DNA from: JANLQX01 sp031423635 | GTDB lineage: Bacteria; Actinomycetota; Acidimicrobiia; Acidimicrobiales; JANYDT01 | Direction of reading: 5' to 3' | DNA: 11,065 nucleotides | NCBI GenBank assembly: GCA_031423635.1 | Contig: JANPFX010000285.1 | Span: 1 to 11,065 of the forward strand | Shown here: in pieces, positions 7,466 through 11,065 of the stretch | Position numbering within the stretch: the stretch's first letter is position 1 | Layout of the letters: each line of letters opens with the position of its first letter | The notes under the pieces: generated by a model | What the model was told of the DNA's origin: nothing | The model's database searches: none | What the model saw: only the letters and a program-made list of their open reading frames with translations | Translations under genes and position numbers: made by a program

Positions 7466-7487
7466 GACGATCACCGCTGCGATCGTC
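7466..7487. terminator. Inverted repeat between convergent permease and Gfo/Idh genes
   Basis: GACGATC at 7466-7472 pairs with GATCGTC at 7481-7487 around an 8-nt loop, in the 71-bp gap between two converging stop codons. No T-tract is seen on either strand, so a terminator role rests on location only. Confidence 0.35.
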
Positions 7488-7494
7488 CAAGTCC

Positions 7495-8688
7495 CTACAC
7501 GATCCGGTCGCTGATCTCGCCGGTGGCGGCGTTGCTGAGGATGACCTTGCGTCGACCGTCGGGCAACTGCTCGGCCTTGACGACATCGAGTCCGTCAATT
7601 TGTAAGGCGCGCTTATCAATTCGCGCCGTCTCCCCGAAACGCCAGTCCACCTGCACCGGCTCCCAACTACGGGTCTTCGTCGACGTGAAGCATGCATCCA
7701 TGATCGCGTTCACGACGTAGCCGTCGTAGAACGTCTCCTGCGGTTGACGTCCTTGCTCCATCGAGTCGAACATGTCGGTGAACATGTCGACGTAGCCCAA
7801 CTCGGCCACCTCGTCACCAACCGGGAACTGCCATCCGGACGACGTTTCCGCCTTCTCCGCCACGTATCCGGCTCCGGTACCCGAGGTGAACATCTCGAAG
7901 CCGGTTCGTAGGAAGTGATTCATCCAGAGAGTCCCCTCCGTTCCCATCACCTCGTCGCGAAGATCCATGCCTCCACGGAACGTCCAGCTGACCTCGAATT
8001 GCCCGACGGCCCCGGACTCGAAACGAATCAACGCCACGGCATTGTCCTCGGCCCGTATGGGATGCACGAGGGTGTCGGCGTGGCACATCACTTCGAGCGG
8101 ACGATTGCCCTTTCCGACGAAGTTGCGGATGATCTCGATGCAATGGCAGCCGAGATCGATGATCGCCCCGCCGCCAGCTTTGCCATCATCCCAGAACCAC
8201 GCACTGTGCGGTCCGGGGTGGGTCTCGCGCGAACGGACCCACGTGATGTCCCCGAGTGCGCCGGAGCGAACGGTGGCGATTCCCTTCAGTGTCTTCGGCG
8301 TGTAACAGAGGTCCTCGAGGTATCCGGCGAAGATTCCCGACGACTCGACCATGTCGAGCATGCGCTTGGCTTCGGCGGCGGAGCGTCCGAGCGGTTTCGT
8401 ACACAACACCGCCTTACCGGCCGCCGCGCACAGACCGATCGCTTCCTCATGCATATCGTTCGGCAGCCCGACGACGACCACGTTCGTGTCGGGGTGCTCG
8501 ATCGCCGCTTGCATCGACGTTGTCGAATCGGGGACGTCCCACCGCTGTTGGAATGTTGCGCCGCGTTCTGCCGATCTGCTGTACACCGTACGGACGCGGT
8601 CTCGACCACGTTGTCCATGGAGAGTCATGGTGTAGAAGTCACCGATGAGACCTGTACCGAGCATGGTCACGCTGTTACCCAGAACCAT
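7495..8688 (-). CDS. Gfo/Idh/MocA-family NAD(P)-dependent sugar oxidoreductase
   Basis: A 397-residue dehydrogenase of the glucose-fructose oxidoreductase/inositol 2-dehydrogenase family, expected to oxidise or reduce one sugar hydroxyl, often at C-1, C-2 or C-3. The ATG at 8688 is chosen over one 30 bases upstream because GGAGG on the minus strand (plus 8696-8700) gives a 7-nt spacer and the Rossmann strand starts at once. The dinucleotide motif GTGLIG is at residues 11-16. TKP at 97-99 replaces the usual EKP and keeps Lys98. The catalytic segment GGGAIIDLGCHCIEI at 172-186 supplies Asp178 and His182. DLRDEVMGTEGTLWM at 242-256 is the typical strand pair of the C-terminal domain. About 45 residues after position 350 form a tail unlike the usual family ending. 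A TCTAGA site lies about 40 bp upstream of the start codon, linking the gene to the GntR regulon. Confidence 0.93.
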   Translation of the reverse strand: MVLGNSVTMLGTGLIGDFYTMTLHGQRGRDRVRTVYSRSAERGATFQQRWDVPDSTTSMQAAIEHPDTNVVVVGLPNDMHEEAIGLCAAAGKAVLCTKPLGRSAAEAKRMLDMVESSGIFAGYLEDLCYTPKTLKGIATVRSGALGDITWVRSRETHPGPHSAWFWDDGKAGGGAIIDLGCHCIEIIRNFVGKGNRPLEVMCHADTLVHPIRAEDNAVALIRFESGAVGQFEVSWTFRGGMDLRDEVMGTEGTLWMNHFLRTGFEMFTSGTGAGYVAEKAETSSGWQFPVGDEVAELGYVDMFTDMFDSMEQGRQPQETFYDGYVVNAIMDACFTSTKTRSWEPVQVDWRFGETARIDKRALQIDGLDVVKAEQLPDGRRKVILSNAATGEISDRIV

Positions 8689-8725
8689 TCGTGGTCCTCC
8701 GTTCGAGAATTGTCCCAACCTGTCC

Positions 8726-8741
8726 GGATGTCTAGAGAGCT
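8726..8741. promoter_or_regulatory. TCTAGA operator-like site upstream of the Gfo/Idh gene
   Basis: GGATGTCTAGAGAGCT keeps the TCTAGA core, and its left half (GGATGTCTAGA) differs at one base from that of the perfect palindrome at 2547. The right half is degraded. On the minus strand TTGACG (plus 8753-8758) could be a -35 element, with a weak -10 about 18 bp downstream that overlaps the box. Repression by promoter occlusion is plausible. Confidence 0.55.
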
Positions 8742-8858
8742 TTGGCCCGAGTCGTCAAATGCGAACGCGAGCGTCTGGTTGTTCGTTCCCCGGGACGTGA
8801 CGGTTTGATGGGAGGGAAGGCTGCGGATGCCGTGGAGCGAGCCGTTGGAACGTGCAGA

Positions 8859-9548
8859 TCAGCCGTTGATTCGGTGCGCCGCGTCCTCGTCGAGGAACCA
8901 CCGAAGCCGGGGATGAACCCGAAGTAGCGATGCCGGGACGGACGTCGTGATGGGACCGTTGATCGCCGCCGCCACAACGGCAGCCTTCGACCCGCCGGTT
9001 GCGAGAACCCACAACTCCTCGCTGGCCATGAGCGGACCCAGCCCGATCGTGACGCCCCACCTCGGTGCACGGCGGGCCCCGTAGCGGAGGGCGCCGATTG
9101 ATGTCGCCTCGGCAAGCTCGACGCGTCGTGTGGGGCTGTCGGGAGCCGATCCCGGTTCGTTCATGGCGATGTGCCCGTTCATGCCGAGTCCGAGCACGGC
9201 GAGTCGGATCGCTCCGGGCCAGTTCCCCTCCGGAGGGTTCTCGGGATCGATCGGTTCGGTTCGCGGGCGATGCTCAGTCCGCAGACGATCAAGCAGATCA
9301 CGCTCGAGCATGGCGAGGCAACGGCCAGGATCGTCGGGGTGAAGGCCACCGAACTCATCGAGCAGCGCCAGCGTTATCGACGATAGGTCGGGGCTTCTCG
9401 ACGCAAGCCGGCGATACACCGGGGCCGGCGTCGAGCCGGTCGCCAGGCAGAACCGCCTTCCGGCGCAAACCGGGAGAAGTTCGACGAGCGTGTCAGCGAC
9501 GGTGTTCTCCCAGTCGTCGCCGGCGGGGGTGACCGTCACCGTTGTCAT
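8859..9548 (-). CDS. nagB: Glucosamine-6-phosphate deaminase-like protein (NagB/6-phosphogluconolactonase family), short form
   Basis: A 229-residue sugar-phosphate isomerase-fold protein. NagB turns glucosamine 6-phosphate into fructose 6-phosphate and ammonia. Phosphate-loop ATGSTP is at 36-41, and LDEFGGL at 63-69 holds the equivalent of E. coli Asp72 (Asp64). GLGMNGHIAMNEPGS at 120-134 supplies His126 and Glu131, equivalent to His143 and Glu148. The equivalent of Asp141 is Asn124, a change I recall in other short bacterial NagB proteins. PASLLRVHPRLRWFLDEDAA near the C-terminus also fits. The protein is shorter than E. coli NagB (266 residues) and lacks its C-terminal part. ATG 9548 is chosen, with a TTG one codon upstream. 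Neither has a clear ribosome-binding site. It is upstream of the Gfo/Idh gene on the same strand with a 170-bp gap, and diverges from the surface-polysaccharide genes. A related sugar-phosphate isomerase activity is possible. Confidence 0.82.
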   Translation of the reverse strand: MTTVTVTPAGDDWENTVADTLVELLPVCAGRRFCLATGSTPAPVYRRLASRSPDLSSITLALLDEFGGLHPDDPGRCLAMLERDLLDRLRTEHRPRTEPIDPENPPEGNWPGAIRLAVLGLGMNGHIAMNEPGSAPDSPTRRVELAEATSIGALRYGARRAPRWGVTIGLGPLMASEELWVLATGGSKAAVVAAAINGPITTSVPASLLRVHPRLRWFLDEDAAHRING

Positions 9549-9717
9549 CAAGCGACGACTCTTGCACGCGGAGGAGCCGAGCTCCAGCAGATTCCCGACG
9601 TCTCGAATCCCTCCAAGGCGGGGTCACGTCACGGTTGCCTTCGGGCGATGACTACTGCGGCTCGATCGCGGTCCTTTCCTGCGAGCCGGCACATCGACCT
9701 ACGAAGCGCACTGCTCT

Positions 9718-9731
9718 AGGTCGTTCGACCT
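9718..9731. repeat. Short inverted repeat AGGTCGTTCGACCT
   Basis: AGGTCG at 9718-9723 and CGACCT at 9726-9731 are perfect 6-bp arms around TT, in the gap between the divergent NagB-like and LAFTG/glycosyltransferase genes. It could be an operator for an unlinked regulator or chance. It is unlike the TCTAGA sites. Confidence 0.3.
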
Positions 9732-9983
9732 TTGCTGGTCCGCTCTCCTCAAGTTTCTCAGCGAATTCCCGATACCTCTCTCGTGTACGGAAATGTGCTC
9801 GGAGCAGGACTGGTCGCCGCGCCCGCCACGCTCGCGTTCACGGGAATAGGACACACGTTCATGACGGTCACGGTTTCCGTTGCGGCCTCGGGCATCGTGT
9901 TGGGGGTCGCCCTGTTACGGAGTTCGCGCGTGTCGTTGTTCGACCCGCCGGCCGCGGATTCCTCGTCGGCGAACCCCCGCTAG
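9732..9983 (+). CDS. Small membrane-spanning protein with candidate LAFTG sortase sorting signal
   Basis: An 83-codon frame if the TTG at 9732 is used, or 66 codons from GTG 9783. Neither start has a good ribosome-binding site, so the start and even expression are uncertain. The encoded sequence has the three parts of a cell-wall sorting signal in order: LAFTG (within PATLAFTGIG), a hydrophobic stretch of about 20 residues (MTVTVSVAASGIVLGVALL), then basic residues (RSSR). LAxTG is the motif known for class E sortases of actinobacteria. Unlike a classical sorted protein, there is almost no extracellular domain before the motif, and a 17-residue tail follows the basic residues. It lies directly before a glycosyltransferase in the same frame, 18 nt apart, so the two are probably co-transcribed. 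It may instead be just a short transmembrane protein. Confidence 0.5.
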   Translation: MLVRSPQVSQRIPDTSLVYGNVLGAGLVAAPATLAFTGIGHTFMTVTVSVAASGIVLGVALLRSSRVSLFDPPAADSSSANPR

Positions 9984-10001
9984 CCTCTCTCGGTTCAGTC
10001 A

Positions 10002-11065
10002 ATGACGTTGGTCGCGGCCAGGTCCAGCGCGGGACTGCTTTCCGTGTTCTTCGTCACGGTCGGCGTGGCCCTTCTTCTGGTCGCGCAGCTTCCGAGCACC
10101 GGTTCACGCTTCGCGCTTCTCGCTGACCGTGGACGGCACACGCGCCCGCGTTCGACCGATCTTCTCGACCGAATTGTCGCACGCGCGATCCTCGTGACCG
10201 TTCTTGCCGCCTTTGCCGCCACCTATCTCGACGTCGGGATCTCTTGGATCGGGGCGACCATGATCGGCGCCATGGTCACGAAGCTGACCATCGCCGAACT
10301 CCATCGGCGACGGGAGAACTTCGGTGCGGCGCCGCCCGGACTTCGCGTCTGCGCCGTTATGCCCATCCACAACGAGGATCCGGCCTACGCGGTTGCCGGC
10401 GTTGCGTCGATGCTCGCGCAGACCAGCTCCCTTCACCGGATCCATGTGGTCGACGACGGCTCAACGGACGGCGGCGCCGCGGCCGACGCCGTGCGCAGCC
10501 ACCTCGAAGCGAATGCGGGCTCCGTGCAGTGGGAGGTGACGGTTCTCGCCGTCAATGTCGGCAAGCGCCACGCACTTGCCCATGGCTTCCAGGAGGCGGT
10601 GGATGCCGACATCTTCCTCTGCGTCGACTCTGACACCGTCCTCCAACCCGATGCCGTCGCCGAAGGACTCCGGCCGTTCTCCGAACCTGAGGTGGCAGCA
10701 GTAGCCGGACTCGTCTCGGCTCACAACCGGCGCCGTAACCTCCTCACGAGGCTCATCGATCTTCGCTACGTGAGTGCGTTTCTCTCCGAGCGCGCCGCCT
10801 ATTCCGCCTTCGGAGCGGTGCTGTGCTGCTGCGGTTCACTCAGCTTCTACCGGGCCAAGGTCGTCCGCGACAACCTCGACGACTTCCTCGGCCAGTACTT
10901 CCTCGGGAGGACGGCGACCTTCGGCGACGATCGGCGCTTGACCAACTACGCGTTGCGGTCGGGCAAGGTCGTGCTCGCCGAACGATCGCGCGCCGCCACA
11001 GCTGTGCCTGAGCGACTGTCCCACTACGTCCGTCAGCAGGTGCGCTGGAACAAGAGCTTCTTCCG
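10002..11065 (+). CDS. Family-2 processive glycosyltransferase, hyaluronan/chitin-oligosaccharide synthase-like, 3' end cut
   Basis: A membrane glycosyltransferase, open to the window end with 354 residues visible. It probably polymerises a sugar nucleotide into an extracellular polysaccharide while exporting it. Two hydrophobic segments at about 11-29 and 60-92 precede the cytosolic GT-A domain. The domain shows VVDDGSTD at 149-156, GKRHALAHG at 187-195, DSDT at 209-212 (metal/UDP site), the acceptor-side GSLSFYR at 278-284, FGDDRRLTNYAL at 307-318 (catalytic base Asp) and the QxxRW motif QQVRW at 345-349, followed by NKSFF. The last two blocks closely resemble HasA and NodC. Missing are the C-terminal membrane helices. 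The ATG at 10002 has little Shine-Dalgarno but no competing start was seen, as the in-frame stop at 9981-9983 lies just upstream. Whether the product is hyaluronan-like, chitin-like or another beta-linked glycan cannot be read from this. Confidence 0.9.
   Translation, partial: MTLVAARSSAGLLSVFFVTVGVALLLVAQLPSTGSRFALLADRGRHTRPRSTDLLDRIVARAILVTVLAAFAATYLDVGISWIGATMIGAMVTKLTIAELHRRRENFGAAPPGLRVCAVMPIHNEDPAYAVAGVASMLAQTSSLHRIHVVDDGSTDGGAAADAVRSHLEANAGSVQWEVTVLAVNVGKRHALAHGFQEAVDADIFLCVDSDTVLQPDAVAEGLRPFSEPEVAAVAGLVSAHNRRRNLLTRLIDLRYVSAFLSERAAYSAFGAVLCCCGSLSFYRAKVVRDNLDDFLGQYFLGRTATFGDDRRLTNYALRSGKVVLAERSRAATAVPERLSHYVRQQVRWNKSFF

Noticed and set aside
6035..7474. Minus-strand open frame of 479 codons across both permease genes
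   Set aside because: It runs opposite two well-supported membrane proteins and its translation is a charged, Asp/Arg/His-rich sequence typical of antisense reading of hydrophobic genes.
7915..8808. Plus-strand open frame of 297 codons opposite the Gfo/Idh gene
   Set aside because: It is a shadow of a gene with clear Rossmann and catalytic motifs, with no independent domain signal.
10089..10105. LPSTG motif near residue 30 of the glycosyltransferase
   Set aside because: It follows the first hydrophobic segment and is not followed by a membrane helix and basic tail, so it is a chance match and not a sorting signal.

Overview
The window is high-GC DNA with dense actinobacterial-style gene packing. 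It has GTG starts, good Shine-Dalgarno sequences on several genes, many long antisense shadow frames, and a candidate LAxTG sortase signal. I infer an Actinomycetota host, possibly an Acidimicrobiia-like lineage. No ribosomal or other phylogenetic marker is present to prove this.

Positions 1-8740 hold one sugar-catabolism locus. A HutC-type GntR repressor (complement 640 to beyond 1, cut by the window edge) diverges from an SDR dehydrogenase (727-1530). Convergent to the SDR is a TIM-barrel sugar (phosphate) isomerase/epimerase (complement 1574-2488). That gene diverges from a complete ribose-type ABC importer: binding protein (2730-3776), double-domain ATPase (3889-5406) and two permeases (5403-6446 and 6449-7423). 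Convergent to the importer is a Gfo/Idh/MocA dehydrogenase (complement 7495-8688). All three control regions (641-726, 2489-2729, 8689-8760) carry TCTAGA-centred palindromes, the best being the perfect 16-mer GGTTGTCTAGACAACC. By eye, TCTAGA occurs five times in the window and every copy is in one of these three regions. The sites fit the HutC-type GntR operator pattern (GTnTAnAC), so the repressor probably controls itself, the SDR, the isomerase, the importer and the Gfo/Idh enzyme as one local regulon.

The enzymes suggest import of an unphosphorylated sugar or sugar-like compound, one or two NAD(P)-dependent oxidations and an isomerisation or epimerisation. No sugar kinase or aldolase is visible, so the substrate cannot be named. 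A short glucosamine-6-phosphate-deaminase-like protein (complement 8859-9548) lies upstream of the Gfo/Idh gene on the same strand. It lacks a TCTAGA box of its own, so its membership of the pathway is uncertain.

From about 9549 rightward the theme changes to the cell surface. A short ORF encodes a candidate LAFTG-type sortase signal (about 9732-9983). It is followed in the same frame, 18 nt after its stop, by a family-2 glycosyltransferase resembling hyaluronan/chitin-oligosaccharide synthases (10002 to beyond 11065, cut by the window edge). Between the binding-protein and ATPase genes lies a striking 19-bp hairpin that probably sets different expression levels for the two. I saw no tRNA, rRNA, CRISPR array or mobile element, and no stretch over 300 bases lacks a gene.
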